Counted from the stretch's first letter, positions 9,226 to 18,332 are shown. The stretch is DNA of 64,000 bases from Actinoplanes sp. NBRC 103695 (GCF_030269485.1 NZ_BSTL01000028.1:1-64000), one strand, 5' to 3'. A program made the numbers and translations. Notes: generated by a model from the letters alone, not told the origin.

Positions 9226-10710
9226 TCACAGGGTGCGTGCCAGGCGGTAGTACGCCTGATTCCAGCGGATCCGATCCGCAAAATCATTTACATTGGTCGA
9301 TGAGTCGATCAGGAGCAACTCGGTGTTCAGCATGGTGGCGAAGTCGCGGAGCGTCTCGGAGTCGACGGCCGCGGTCATCACGGTGTGGTGCGGGCCGCCG
9401 GCGGTGAGCCAGCTCTCGGCCGAGGTGGACAGCGACGGGCGCGGCTTCCACACCGCCCGGGCGACCGGCAGCTTCGGCAGCGGCGCGTCCGGCGGCACCA
9501 CGTCCACCTCGTTGGCGACCAGGCGGAACCGCTCGCCCATGTCGGACATGCCGATCACCACGGCCGGGCCGGGGGCGGCGTCGAAGACCAGGCGTACCGG
9601 GTCCTCACGGCCGCCGATGCCCAGCGGGTGGATCTCCACGCGCGGGGTGCCGGCCGCGATGGTCGGGCACACCTCGAGCATGTGCGCGCCCAGGATCTTC
9701 GGCTCGCCGGGTCCGAAGTGGTAGGTGTAGTCCTCCATGAACGAGGTCCGGCCGCCGGGCGCCATCGCCTTGATCGTGGCCAGCAGCACCGAGGTCTTCC
9801 AGTCGCCCTCGCCGCCGAACCCGTAGCCGTCGGCCATCAGCCGCTGCACCGCCAGGCCCGGCAGCTGGCGCAGCCCGCCCAGGTCCTCGAAGTTCGTGGT
9901 GAACGCGCCGAACCCGCCGTCGGTGAGGAAGCGGCGCAGCCCGGCCTCGATCCGCGCGGCGTACCGCAGCGAGTCGTGCCGGTCGCCGCCGCGGGCCAGT
10001 TCCGGCGCCAGCTCGTACGCGTCCGCGTACTCGGCGACCAGCTTGTCCACCTCGTCGTCGCCGGCCGCGTCGACCCGCTCGACCAGGTCGTTCACGCCGT
10101 ACGTGTTGACCGAGACGCCGAACCGCAGCTCGGCCTCGACCTTGTCGCCCTCGGTGACGGCCACATCCCGCATGTTGTCGCCGAACCGCGCCAGACGCAA
10201 CGTCCGCAGGTGCTGCACGCCGGTCGCGGCGCGCGCCCACCGGTTGATCCGCTCCAGCACGCCCGGGTCGCTCGCGTGCCCGGCGATGGTCTTGCGCGGC
10301 ACGCCGAGCCGGGCCTGGATGAAGCCGAACTCGCGGTCGCCGTGCGCGGCCTGGTTCAGGTTCATGAAGTCCATGTCGATGGACTCCCAGGGCAGCGCCT
10401 CGTTCAGCTGGGTGTGCAGGTGCAGCAGCGGCTTGCGGAGCGCGTCCAGCCCGGTGATCCACATCTTGGCCGGGGAGAACGTGTGCATCCAGGCGATCAC
10501 GCCGATGCAGTTGCCGTCGGCGTTGGCCGCCAGCATCACGTCGCGGATGGCGGCGCTGCCGGTGAGCACCGGCTTGCCGACCAGGTCGGCGACCAGCCCG
10601 CCGGCGGTCAGCATCCGCTGGATCTGCTGCGACTGATCGGCCACCTGGTCGAGGGTCTCCGGACCGTAGAGACCCTGGCTGCCGGTGAGGAACCAGATCT
10701 GGGGTGTCAC
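9226..10710 (-). CDS. araA: L-arabinose isomerase
   Basis: Converts L-arabinose to L-ribulose. The 494 residues match the family length of about 500. It begins with VTPQIWFLTGSQGLYG, the characteristic araA N-terminus; MHTFSPAKMWI and the metal-site region (DYTYHFGPGEPKILGAHMLE) are also visible. The GTG start at 10710 overlaps the araD stop (GTGA). A longer upstream frame exists, but it is out-of-phase araD sequence. Middle gene of the arabinose operon. Confidence 0.96.
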   Translation of the reverse strand: MTPQIWFLTGSQGLYGPETLDQVADQSQQIQRMLTAGGLVADLVGKPVLTGSAAIRDVMLAANADGNCIGVIAWMHTFSPAKMWITGLDALRKPLLHLHTQLNEALPWESIDMDFMNLNQAAHGDREFGFIQARLGVPRKTIAGHASDPGVLERINRWARAATGVQHLRTLRLARFGDNMRDVAVTEGDKVEAELRFGVSVNTYGVNDLVERVDAAGDDEVDKLVAEYADAYELAPELARGGDRHDSLRYAARIEAGLRRFLTDGGFGAFTTNFEDLGGLRQLPGLAVQRLMADGYGFGGEGDWKTSVLLATIKAMAPGGRTSFMEDYTYHFGPGEPKILGAHMLEVCPTIAAGTPRVEIHPLGIGGREDPVRLVFDAAPGPAVVIGMSDMGERFRLVANEVDVVPPDAPLPKLPVARAVWKPRPSLSTSAESWLTAGGPHHTVMTAAVDSETLRDFATMLNTELLLIDSSTNVNDFADRIRWNQAYYRLARTL

Positions 10711-11381
10711 GCTCGCGGCTCCTGTCCGTAGACGTTCTGGTAGCGGTCGTAGAGGGAGTCGACGTGGTGCGCCGCGATCGGCACCGGCTCCCCGAGCTGG
10801 CGGGCGATGTGCACGGTGCGCGCGACGTCCTCGCACAGCACCGCGGCCTTCACCGCCGCCTTCGCGTCCTTGCCGACCGTGAACGGGCCGTGGTTGCGCA
10901 TCAGCACCGCCCGGGACCGGCCGGCCCGCAGGGTCTCGACGATGCCACGGCCGATCGAGTCGTCGCCGATCAGCGCGAACGGCCCGACCGGGATGTCGCC
11001 GCCGAACTCGTCGGCGATCATCGTGAGCACGCACGGGATCGGCTCGCCGCGGGCGGCCCAGGCGGTCGCGTACGTCGAGTGGGTGTGCACGACGCCGCCG
11101 ACCTCGGGCATGTGCCGGTAGACGTACGCGTGGGCGGCGGTGTCCGACGACGGCGCGAGATCGCCCTCGACCAGCTTGCCCTCGAGGTCGGTGACGACCA
11201 TGGTGTCCGGAGCGATGTCGTCGTAGCTCACCCCGGACGGCTTGATGACCAGCAGGTCGGCGCCGGGCACCCGGGCGGACACGTTGCCCGCGGTCCACGC
11301 CACCAGCGCGTTGCGCACCAGCTCGGCGTGCAGCCCGGCGACCTGCTCCCGGAGCGTCAGAATCGTCTGGGCCACGGTCAT
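10707..11381 (-). CDS. araD: L-ribulose-5-phosphate 4-epimerase
   Basis: Class II aldolase fold enzyme of 224 residues that turns L-ribulose 5-phosphate into D-xylulose 5-phosphate. The zinc ligands are visible as the paired histidines of VHTHSTYATAWA and the histidine of LMRNHGPFTVG. WTAGNVSAR and IKPSGVSYDD form the phosphate and substrate loops. ATG 11381 overlaps the araB stop (ATGA), and the stop overlaps the araA GTG, so translation is coupled on both sides. Confidence 0.95.
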   Translation of the reverse strand: MTVAQTILTLREQVAGLHAELVRNALVAWTAGNVSARVPGADLLVIKPSGVSYDDIAPDTMVVTDLEGKLVEGDLAPSSDTAAHAYVYRHMPEVGGVVHTHSTYATAWAARGEPIPCVLTMIADEFGGDIPVGPFALIGDDSIGRGIVETLRAGRSRAVLMRNHGPFTVGKDAKAAVKAAVLCEDVARTVHIARQLGEPVPIAAHHVDSLYDRYQNVYGQEPRA

Positions 11382-13003
11382 GAGGACACCGCCCGCCGCT
11401 GGATGGCGCGAAGCTTGCGCATGACCTTGTTCTCGCCGCGGCCGAAGTAGTCGTGCAGCCGCACGTACTCGGCGTAGAGCTCGTCGTAGATCTCCCCCGC
11501 CGCCGGGTCGGGCCGCCAGACCGCCTCCTGCTTGCGGCCCATGGCCGCGGCCGCGGCACGCACGTCCGGGTACGCGCCGGCGGCCGCGGCGGCATGGATC
11601 GCCGAGCCCAGCGCCGGGCCCTGGTCCGACCCGATCACCGACAGCGGCATCTTCAACACGTCCGCGTAGATCTGCATGACCAGCGCGTTCTTGATCAGCC
11701 CACCGGCCGCGACGAACTCCCGCACCGGCACACCGGCCTTCTGGAACGTCTCCACGATCACCCGCGTGCCGAAGGCGGTCGCCTCGATCACCGCGCGGTA
11801 GCGGTCCTCCGGCCGGGTCGCGAGCGTCTCGCCGACGACCAGGCCGGACAGCTCCGCGTTCACCAGCACCGAACGGTTGCCGCCGTGCCAGTCCAGCACC
11901 AGCAGGCCGTGCCCGCCCGGCTTCTGGCCCAGGGCCAGGTCGGTCAGCTGCTCGTGCGTGTAGCCGGGCGGCACCACGTAGGCGAAGATGTCGCCGACGC
12001 CGCTCTGGCCGGCCTCGTAGCCGTACAGGCCTTCGACGATCCCGCCGTCGACCACGCCGCACATGCCCGGCACGACCTCGACCTCGTCGTGGTTGATCAT
12101 GTGGCAGGTGGAGGTGCCCATCACGGCGACCATCTGGCCGGGCTCGAGCGCCTGCGCGGCGGCCGAGGTGACGTGCGCGTCGACGTTGCCGACCGCGACC
12201 GCGATGCCCTCCGGCAGGCCGGTCCACTCGGCGGCGCGCGCGCCGAGCCGGCCGGCCGCCTCGCCGAGCTGCCCGATCGGCTGGTCCAGCTTGGTCTCGA
12301 CGAAGTCCGCGAAGTCCGGGTTCAGCTCGGCGAGGAACTCCCGCGACGGGTACTGCCCGTCCTGGCGGATGCCCTTGTAACCGGCGGTGCAGGCGTTGCG
12401 CACGTAGTCGCCGGTGAGCTGCCAGACGATCCAGTCGGCCGCCTCGACCCAGCGTTCGGTGGCCGCCCACACCTCCGGGTCCTCCTCGAGGACCTGCAGG
12501 GCCTTGGCGAACTCCCACTCCGAGGAGATCAGGCCGCCGTAGCGCGGCAGCCAGGACTCGCCACGCTTCGCGGCGAGGGCGTTGATCCGGTCGGCCTGCG
12601 GCTGGGCGGCATGATGCTTCCAGAGCTTGACGTACGCGTGCGGCGAGCTGACGAAGCGCTCGACCTCGTTGAGCGGGGTTCCGTCGGCCAGCGCCGGCAC
12701 CATCGTGCAGGCGGTGAAGTCGGTGCCCACCCCGATCACCTGCGACGGATCCACCTGGGCGGCCCGCAGCGCCGCGGGGACGGCGATGCGCAGCACGTCG
12801 ATGTAGTCGGACGGGACCTGCAGCGCCCAGTCGTGGCCGAGGGGCGTCCCGTCGGGCAGCGTCTCGGTCAGCACCGCGTGCGGGTAGTCGTGCACGGCGG
12901 AGCCGAGTTCGGCGCCGTCGGAGACCCGGACCACGACGGCACGACCGGACAACGTTCCGTAGTCGATTCCCACGACGTACGACGGCGGTGTGTGCTGCGT
13001 CAT
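11378..13003 (-). CDS. araB: Ribulokinase
   Basis: FGGY-family kinase of 541 residues that phosphorylates L-ribulose. The N-terminal phosphate loop GIDYGTLSGRAVVV, then GVGTDFTACTMVPAL and the C-terminal AAGGLIKNALVMQIYADV (adenosine site) are typical of AraB. First gene of the operon. The ATG at 13003 has no clear Shine-Dalgarno sequence, and the LacI operator lies only 11 bases upstream, with a TTGACA -35 hexamer at 13036-13041 on the minus strand. Transcription is thus probably repressed by the LacI-family protein encoded next door. Confidence 0.95.
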   Translation of the reverse strand: MTQHTPPSYVVGIDYGTLSGRAVVVRVSDGAELGSAVHDYPHAVLTETLPDGTPLGHDWALQVPSDYIDVLRIAVPAALRAAQVDPSQVIGVGTDFTACTMVPALADGTPLNEVERFVSSPHAYVKLWKHHAAQPQADRINALAAKRGESWLPRYGGLISSEWEFAKALQVLEEDPEVWAATERWVEAADWIVWQLTGDYVRNACTAGYKGIRQDGQYPSREFLAELNPDFADFVETKLDQPIGQLGEAAGRLGARAAEWTGLPEGIAVAVGNVDAHVTSAAAQALEPGQMVAVMGTSTCHMINHDEVEVVPGMCGVVDGGIVEGLYGYEAGQSGVGDIFAYVVPPGYTHEQLTDLALGQKPGGHGLLVLDWHGGNRSVLVNAELSGLVVGETLATRPEDRYRAVIEATAFGTRVIVETFQKAGVPVREFVAAGGLIKNALVMQIYADVLKMPLSVIGSDQGPALGSAIHAAAAAGAYPDVRAAAAAMGRKQEAVWRPDPAAGEIYDELYAEYVRLHDYFGRGENKVMRKLRAIQRRAVSS

Positions 13004-13013
13004 GAGGCGAAAG

Positions 13014-13027
13014 TGTGAACGCTAACA
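13014..13027. promoter_or_regulatory. LacI-family operator in front of araB
   Basis: TGTGAACGCTAACA, an imperfect palindrome with the central CG typical of LacI-family sites. It shares the pattern TGTKARCGMTAACA with the site at 14158-14171. It lies between the -35 hexamer and the araB start. Confidence 0.75.
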
Positions 13028-13073
13028 ATCGGCCGTGTCAACGGCTGCTCGCAACATTCAGGACACGACGTAT

Positions 13074-14081
13074 TTACGTCCGGACACTGTTGCGCACCAC
13101 GAGTCTCGGCTTCACCACGATGCGTCCCGGCGCGGCCTCGCTGTCGGTCATCTGGGCGAGCAGGAGATCAAGACCGGCCAGCGCCACCGCGGCGAAGTCC
13201 GGCCGCACCGTGGTCAGCGGCGGGATCAGGAACGCCGCCTCCGGCACGTCGTCGAAACCCACCACGCTGACGTCCTCCGGCACCCGCCGGCCCCGCTCGT
13301 AGAGCGCCCGCAGCAGGCCCAGCGCCAGGTGATCGTTGGCCGTGAACACCGCCGTGACCTCGGGCATCCGGGCCAGCATCTGCCCGGCCGAATAGCCCGC
13401 GGCGGCCGACCAGTCGGCCTGCACCGGCGGCGGCACCTCGGCGCCCGCCTCCAGCAGCGTCCGCCGCCAGCCCTCGATCCGGCCGGCCGCGTCGTACCAG
13501 TCCGGCGGCCCGGAGACGTGCCAGACCGTGCGGTGACCCGCGTCCAGCAGATGTCGCGTGGCCGCCCGGGCGCCGGCCACCTGATCGACCGTGACGAGCC
13601 CGTGCGCGCGGTTGGGGTCGCCGTCGATGGTCACCACCGGCACACCCGCGGGCAGCGCCGCCAGCCCCTCACCGGCCGACGCGGTCGGCGCGATCACCAC
13701 CAGGCCGGCCACGCGCTGGTCCAGATGGCGGTCCACCGCGGCGGCCACCGACTCCCGGTCCAGGCGCACCACACTGGCCACGCTCACCGCGAAGCCGGAC
13801 TCCGCCGCGGCCTGCTCGAACGCCGCCAGCAGCGACGCCGGGCCGAACAGCGTGCTGTTCAACGTGACGACGCCGAGCAGCTGCGAACGGCCGGTGACCA
13901 GCGTGCGGGCAGCCCGGTTCGGCCGGTAGCCCAGCTCGGCGATCGCCGCGCGCACCCGCAGCCGGGTCTGCTCCTTGACGTTCGGGTGATCGTTCAGCAC
14001 CCGCGACACCGTCTGGTGCGAGACGCCGGCGAGACGCGCGACGTCGGTCATGGCCGGGCCACGGGACCCCCTGATGTCCAC
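13074..14081 (-). CDS. LacI-family transcriptional regulator of the arabinose locus
   Basis: DNA-binding regulator of about 335 residues. The N-terminal HTH and hinge are clear: MTDVARLAGVSHQTVSRVLN, then YRPNRAARTLVTG. A periplasmic-binding-protein-like effector domain follows (LLGVVTLN; VAGLVVIAP; VFTANDHLALGLL). GTG 14081 has GAGGG 7 bases upstream; ATG 14051 is a shorter alternative. It lies 70 bases upstream of araB on the same strand, with one operator in front of each gene. It is therefore likely an autoregulated repressor of araBDA-chvE-gguAB, relieved by arabinose or a phosphorylated product (inference). Confidence 0.9.
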   Translation of the reverse strand: MDIRGSRGPAMTDVARLAGVSHQTVSRVLNDHPNVKEQTRLRVRAAIAELGYRPNRAARTLVTGRSQLLGVVTLNSTLFGPASLLAAFEQAAAESGFAVSVASVVRLDRESVAAAVDRHLDQRVAGLVVIAPTASAGEGLAALPAGVPVVTIDGDPNRAHGLVTVDQVAGARAATRHLLDAGHRTVWHVSGPPDWYDAAGRIEGWRRTLLEAGAEVPPPVQADWSAAAGYSAGQMLARMPEVTAVFTANDHLALGLLRALYERGRRVPEDVSVVGFDDVPEAAFLIPPLTTVRPDFAAVALAGLDLLLAQMTDSEAAPGRIVVKPRLVVRNSVRT

Positions 14082-14157
14082 CAACGCACCCTCAACCCCT
14101 CGAGAAAGGCCTGGAGAAGAGACTAACGCCGGGCCGGTCCCGTGACCCGTTGCCTCA

Positions 14158-14171
14158 TGTTAGCGATAACA
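14158..14171. promoter_or_regulatory. Second LacI-family operator
   Basis: TGTTAGCGATAACA, a near-perfect palindrome in the divergent region between the lacI-type gene and the DUF2252 gene. Its match to the araB site suggests autoregulation. Confidence 0.75.
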
Positions 14172-14231
14172 CCGCTTGGGTCAAGAGCCGTTTGTTTCCA
14201 GTTCATGTGCGCCACGTAGAGTTGCGACACG

Positions 14232-15629
14232 ATGAACAGCGTGCTGGAAACGGGTCCGGACGAGGGGTTCGCCTCCCTGCGCCGGCCCGGCCGGCCCCGC
14301 AAGGAACGGTACGAACTGGGCCGTTCCCTCCGCGAGCGCGCACACCGCTCGGACACGGCGTTCTGGACCCCGCCGCGCGACCGCGCCGCCGTCCTCCAGC
14401 AGCTCACCGACGCCCACGAGGGCCGGGTCTCCTGGCTGGTCCCGGTGCGGATCGGCCGGATGGTGGCGTCGCCCTACGCGTTCCTGCGGGGCTCGGCCAA
14501 CGTGATGGCCGACGACTTCGCCGCGTTGCCCCGTACCGGAATCAATCCGGTGATCTGCGGTGACGCCCACCTGGGGAACTTCGGGTTCTACGCCTCCCCC
14601 GAACGCGAGCTGGTCTTCGACCTCAACGACTTCGACGAGGCGCACCCCGGCGCCTGGGAGTGGGACCTGCGCCGCCTCGTGGTCAGCGTGCACGTGGCCG
14701 GGCGGCAGAACGGGTTCCGGGAGAGCGCCTGCGCCGACGCCGTCCGGCACTGCGTGCGGGAGTACCGCGAACAGATCGGCCACCTCGCCGAGCAGCCCCT
14801 GCTGGCCCGTTCGTTCGACCAGCTGGACGTGGACCGGCTGCGGCAGGCCGCGACCGGGGCCGGCTTCAAGGACTCCATCGAACGGGCCGCCCGGCGGGCC
14901 CGGCGCCGCACCAGCGACCGGGCGCTGCCCCGCTTCACCGAGCAGCGCGACGGAACAGCGCGGCTGGTCTCGGAGCCGCCGCTGATCACCCGCCTGGAGG
15001 ACGGCGACCGCGACCGGCTGGAGGAGGCGCTCGACGGCTACCTCAACACGCTGCCGCCGCACTGGGCGCGCATCCTGGCCGGCTACCGGATCGTCGACAT
15101 CGCACACAAGGTCGTCGGCGTCGGATCGGTGGGCCTGCGGGCGTACGTCGCGCTGTGCGAGGGCAGCAGCCCCGACGACGTCCTCTTCCTGCAGATCAAG
15201 CAGGCGCGGCGCTCGGTGATCGCCCGGCACCTGCACGGCGACGCGGCGTGGCACCGGCACCAGGGACAGCGCGTGGTGGAATATCAGCAGGCGTTGCAGA
15301 CCGTCAGCGACCCCCTGCTGGGCTGGGCGACGGTCGGCGAACGGCAGTACTACGTGCGGCAGTTCCGGGACATGAAGGGCGCCATCGTGGTCGAGGACAT
15401 GAGCGCCGGCGCGCTCTCGGACTACGCCGGCATCTGCGGCTACCTGCTGGCCAAGAGCCATGCGCGGACCAGCGGGGCGTCCATGATCGCCGGGTACGCG
15501 GGCAGCAGCGACAAGCTCGACGAGGCGTTGAGCCGGTTCGCCCGCACGTACGCCGACCAGGTCGAACGCGACCACGCCACGCTGGTGGCCGCGGTCCGCA
15601 GCGGCCTGCTCCCGGCGGAGACGGCGTGA
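14232..15629 (+). CDS. DUF2252 family protein (kinase-like fold)
   Basis: Soluble protein of 465 residues. VICGDAHLGNFGFYA followed by LVFDLNDFDEA is the DUF2252 hallmark and resembles the catalytic loop and metal-binding Asp of aminoglycoside phosphotransferase/HipA-like kinases. FLRGSANVMADDF and VGVGSVGLRAYV are further conserved stretches. The substrate is unknown. The start lies in a divergent region shared with the LacI-type gene; a TTGTTT/TAGAGT pair at 14192 and 14217 could be a promoter. Its 3' end is tandemly duplicated over 32 bp into the start of the next gene, so the two genes probably once overlapped and were co-translated. Confidence 0.85.
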   Translation: MNSVLETGPDEGFASLRRPGRPRKERYELGRSLRERAHRSDTAFWTPPRDRAAVLQQLTDAHEGRVSWLVPVRIGRMVASPYAFLRGSANVMADDFAALPRTGINPVICGDAHLGNFGFYASPERELVFDLNDFDEAHPGAWEWDLRRLVVSVHVAGRQNGFRESACADAVRHCVREYREQIGHLAEQPLLARSFDQLDVDRLRQAATGAGFKDSIERAARRARRRTSDRALPRFTEQRDGTARLVSEPPLITRLEDGDRDRLEEALDGYLNTLPPHWARILAGYRIVDIAHKVVGVGSVGLRAYVALCEGSSPDDVLFLQIKQARRSVIARHLHGDAAWHRHQGQRVVEYQQALQTVSDPLLGWATVGERQYYVRQFRDMKGAIVVEDMSAGALSDYAGICGYLLAKSHARTSGASMIAGYAGSSDKLDEALSRFARTYADQVERDHATLVAAVRSGLLPAETA

Positions 15630-15664
15630 GCGGCGGCCTGCTCCCGGCGGAGACGGCATGAGCG
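15601..15664. repeat. 32-bp tandem duplication at a gene junction
   Basis: 15601-15632 is repeated at 15633-15664 with one clear difference (GGCGTGAGCGG versus GGCATGAGCGG). The first copy contains a GTG overlapping the DUF2252 stop; the second contains the ATG of the next gene. Confidence 0.9.
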
Positions 15665-16077
15665 GCGTCCTCGACCTGTCCTCCACGGCGCTTCGGGCCT
15701 TCTGGACCGAGCGTCACCTGTGCACGCTGACCACGCTGCGTGCCGACGGCTCCCCGCACGTGGTGGCGGTCGGCGCCGTCCTCGCCGCCGACGACGGCGT
15801 CGCCCGCGTCATCAGCTCCCGGACCTCCGCCCACGTGCGGCACATCCTGGCCGGCGCCGGCCGCGTCGCCGTGTGCCAGGTGGACGGTGCACGGTGGAGC
15901 ACCATCGAGGGCACGGCGTCCATCGCGACCTCGCCCGACGACGTCGCCCTCGCCGAGCGCCTCTACGCCGAGCGGTACCGCGTCCCCCGGCCCAACCCGG
16001 CGCGCGTGGCCATCGTCATCGACGTCACCCGGATACTCGGCGCCAACTCACTGAAAGCGCCCTCCCCGGAGCGATAA
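15658..16077 (+). CDS. PNPOx-like (PPOX class) flavin/F420-binding protein
   Basis: Split-barrel protein of 139 residues, the usual size for the actinobacterial PPOX class. RHLCTLTTLRADGSPHVVAV is the typical first strand pair, and ISSRTSAHVRHI and VAVCQVDGARWSTIEG are the cofactor-side strands. Such proteins bind FMN or F420 and reduce varied substrates; the cofactor cannot be read from sequence alone. It ends 9 bases before the pirin gene, probably in one operon with it and the DUF2252 gene. Confidence 0.85.
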   Translation: MSGVLDLSSTALRAFWTERHLCTLTTLRADGSPHVVAVGAVLAADDGVARVISSRTSAHVRHILAGAGRVAVCQVDGARWSTIEGTASIATSPDDVALAERLYAERYRVPRPNPARVAIVIDVTRILGANSLKAPSPER

Positions 16078-16086
16078 CGTGCAGGT

Positions 16087-17034
16087 GTGAGCAATCTGCA
16101 GGCGGATCCGACCGTCGGGCCCGAGGGCGGCCCCGTCGAGGTGCTGGAGGGCGCGACCGTCGCGCTGGGCGGGCCGCGCGGCATGGCGGTGACCCGGACG
16201 CTGCCCAACCGGCGGCGGCGGATGGTCGGCGCCTGGTGCTTCCTGGACGCGTACGGGCCGGACGACCTCGCCGGGACCGCCGGCATGCGGGTCGGGCCGC
16301 ACCCGCACATCGGCCTGCAGACGGTCAGCTGGCTGGTCCGGGGCGAGGTGCTGCACCGCGACTCGCTCGGCAACCTGCGCGAGGTCCGGCCCGGGCAGCT
16401 CAACCTGATGACGGCCGGCGCGGGCATCTCGCACTCCGAGGAGACGCCACGGGACAACTCCGGCGTGCTCCAGGGCGTACAGCTGTGGGTGGCCCTGCCC
16501 GACGAGGCCCGCACCGGGCCGCCCGCCTTCGCCCACCACGCCGATCTGCCGGTTCTGACCACCGGCGGGCTGCGAGCGACCGTGATCATGGGCTCGCTCG
16601 GCGACACGACGTCGCCGGCGCGGACCTTCAGCCCGCTGACCGGCGCGGAGATCACCGCGGACGCGGGCGCTGCCGGGGTGGTCCCGCTGCGTGCCGATTT
16701 CGAGTACGCGGTGCTCACGCTCGACGGCGCCGCCCTGATCGACGGGCAGGAGCTGAAGCCCGGGCCGCTGCTCTACGTGGGCGAGGGGCGCACGTCCCTG
16801 CGCATCGCGGCCGGGCCGGCCACCCGGGTGCTGCTCCTCGGCGGCGAGCCGTTCGCGGAATCGCTGGTCATGTGGTGGAACTTCGTGGCCCGCTCGCACG
16901 AGGAGATCGAGGCGGCGCGCGCGGGATGGGAGTCGGGCACGTTCTTCGGCGAGGTCCACGGGTACGACGGGCCGGCCCTGCCCGCCCCGCCGATGCCGAT
17001 CACCCGGCTCGTGCCGCGCGGCCGCATCCGCTGA
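16087..17034 (+). CDS. Pirin family protein
   Basis: Bicupin iron protein of 315 residues. The metal-binding region reads GPHPHIGLQTVSWL with the following HRDSLGN, and MTAGAGISHSEE is the classical pirin motif. The C-terminal cupin ends with GGEPFAESLVMWWNFV. Members act as quercetinases or redox-linked regulators; the role here is open. Start GTG 16087, 10 bases after the PPOX stop. The last codons and stop lie in a 32-bp unit repeated three times. Confidence 0.92.
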   Translation: MSNLQADPTVGPEGGPVEVLEGATVALGGPRGMAVTRTLPNRRRRMVGAWCFLDAYGPDDLAGTAGMRVGPHPHIGLQTVSWLVRGEVLHRDSLGNLREVRPGQLNLMTAGAGISHSEETPRDNSGVLQGVQLWVALPDEARTGPPAFAHHADLPVLTTGGLRATVIMGSLGDTTSPARTFSPLTGAEITADAGAAGVVPLRADFEYAVLTLDGAALIDGQELKPGPLLYVGEGRTSLRIAAGPATRVLLLGGEPFAESLVMWWNFVARSHEEIEAARAGWESGTFFGEVHGYDGPALPAPPMPITRLVPRGRIR

Positions 17035-17111
17035 CGCCCTCGACATCGCGCGGCCGCATCCGCTGACATCCTCGACACCGGGCGGCCGCATCCGCTGGCG
17101 CCCTCGGCATT
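17016..17111. repeat. Three 32-bp units covering the pirin stop codon
   Basis: Units start at 17016, 17048 and 17080. Each contains CGGCCGCATCCGCTG, the end of the pirin gene, followed by a CCTCGRCAT-like stretch. Units two and three lie downstream of the functional stop. Confidence 0.9.
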
Positions 17112-17196
17112 CGGGCGGGGTCGCACAAAAGCGGCTTGACGGGCCGTCCGGGCGGGCGGATCGTCGAGGTAATCCCACTTCTGCCTGGAGCAGATC

Positions 17197-17634
17197 GTGA
17201 CCTTCCTCGACATCGGCAGGCTCGCCCTCATCGTCGCCGCACCGACGCTCCTCGGAGCGACCGTGCTCTACGCCCCGCGCTGCTGCGCCTACCTCGCCGA
17301 GAGGTGGCGTGCCCGGCAGCCGGAGGAACCGGCTCCGGTCGGGCCGCCCATCCAGCAACTCGCCACCGACCTGAGGCGGCTGCTGCGGCTGCACGGCGAA
17401 CTCACCGCCTCGGCACACCTGGCGATGCGGGCCCACCGGCTGTGGGCGGTCGAGGCGGCGATCTCGGTGCGGGCTGTGGAGGCGGCGCGGGCTCTGGGCG
17501 TACCCCATCCGGAACCGCAACCACCCGCCACCTTGAACCGCACCGAGCTGGGCAGTGTGCTGCGTGATCTGGCCGAGGCCGGGCTGGTCCTGCCCGCAAA
17601 GGTCGGACCGTTCATCGGGGACGGCCGCTATTGA
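17197..17634 (+). CDS. Small membrane-anchored protein of unknown function
   Basis: Hypothetical protein of 145 residues. One N-terminal membrane segment (about residues 7-26, LALIVAAPTLLGATVLY) ends at Cys-Cys, then comes a charged helical region (LAERWRARQPEEP; DLRRLLRLHGEL). The tail LRDLAEAGLVLPAKVG is helical. No family is recognised. GTG 17197 is chosen because GGAG stands 8 bases before it; the frame has the usual GC-rich third positions, so it is probably real. Confidence 0.6.
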   Translation: MTFLDIGRLALIVAAPTLLGATVLYAPRCCAYLAERWRARQPEEPAPVGPPIQQLATDLRRLLRLHGELTASAHLAMRAHRLWAVEAAISVRAVEAARALGVPHPEPQPPATLNRTELGSVLRDLAEAGLVLPAKVGPFIGDGRY

Positions 17635-17639
17635 CGACG

Positions 17640-17751
17640 GCCTCGCCCGGCATTGGCCTCGCCTGACGCCGGCCTCGCCTGGCACTGGCCTCGCCTGGCA
17701 CTGGCCTCGCCTCACGCTGGCCTCGCCTGGCACTGGCCTCGCCTCACGCTG
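17640..17751. repeat. 16-bp minisatellite, seven units
   Basis: Seven contiguous units start every 16 bases from 17640 to 17736. GCCTCGCCTGGCACTG alternates with GCCTCGCCTCACGCTG in the last four. Confidence 0.95.
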
Positions 17752-17754
17752 GGT

Positions 17755-17786
17755 GAACGGTGGCGAGGTGCACCTCGCCACCGTTC
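17755..17786. terminator. 32-bp perfect palindrome
   Basis: GAACGGTGGCGAGGTG (17755-17770) is followed directly by its exact reverse complement (17771-17786). It abuts the 16-bp minisatellite. It could act as a terminator for the gene ending at 17634 or as a dyad binding site; there is no T run. Confidence 0.6.
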
Positions 17787-18332
17787 GGGGCCCGGCCGGC
17801 GGACTTACTGACGGGGGCGGCCGCCGCCGGCCGGGGAGATCGGAGGACCCTGTCCGCCTCGGGTGCGCTCGGCTCCCGGCAGGGGTTCCGTCATCCACCG
17901 TGACAGGCCGACCGCCAAGATCTGCGGGACGCGGACGTGTCCTTCGCCACGGACGGTTTCCGGTTGCCTGAGCTGCGGTTTAAGAATTGCTTAAGCCGGG
18001 CGACTTTTCTGCGGTCGGGTTAACGTGCTGGAAATGGTCACTGTGTGCGCATTTCCAAGATCGGAGCGTACTTTCCGCTGGTCGGGTTGAACCGGTCGGT
18101 CACCGGCCACGTACTAGACGTCGAGGGTCACCGTCGCGGGTGGCCGCCGGACGGGCTCCACGGGCCGGTGAAGCGCTTCCCAGCAGGTGGCGCGCACCAC
18201 GCAACTGCGGTTAACGTTCGACATCGGCCGCGCGCGGGGGCGTCGCGGCCGCGTACACAAGGCTCTGGGTCTGAACGGGGGGACGACGATGCGGCACCAG
18301 CTTTCCCCGATCGTCGCCCATTCGAGGTCTGC
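17787..18332. other. Intergenic region upstream of the giant low-complexity gene
   Basis: No convincing gene is present. A 9-bp hairpin with one wobble and loop AATTG lies at 17976-17998, built around TTAAG/CTTAA in a locally AT-rich patch. The coding frame of the downstream gene stays open back to 18045, but without a ribosome site or typical composition there. The promoter of the downstream gene is presumably in 17970-18300. Confidence 0.5.

Noticed and set aside
11453..13018. 521-codon plus-strand frame
   Set aside because: Exact antisense of araB, which has all kinase motifs.
17640..17751. Possible CRISPR array
   Set aside because: Contiguous 16-bp units with no spacers; a minisatellite.
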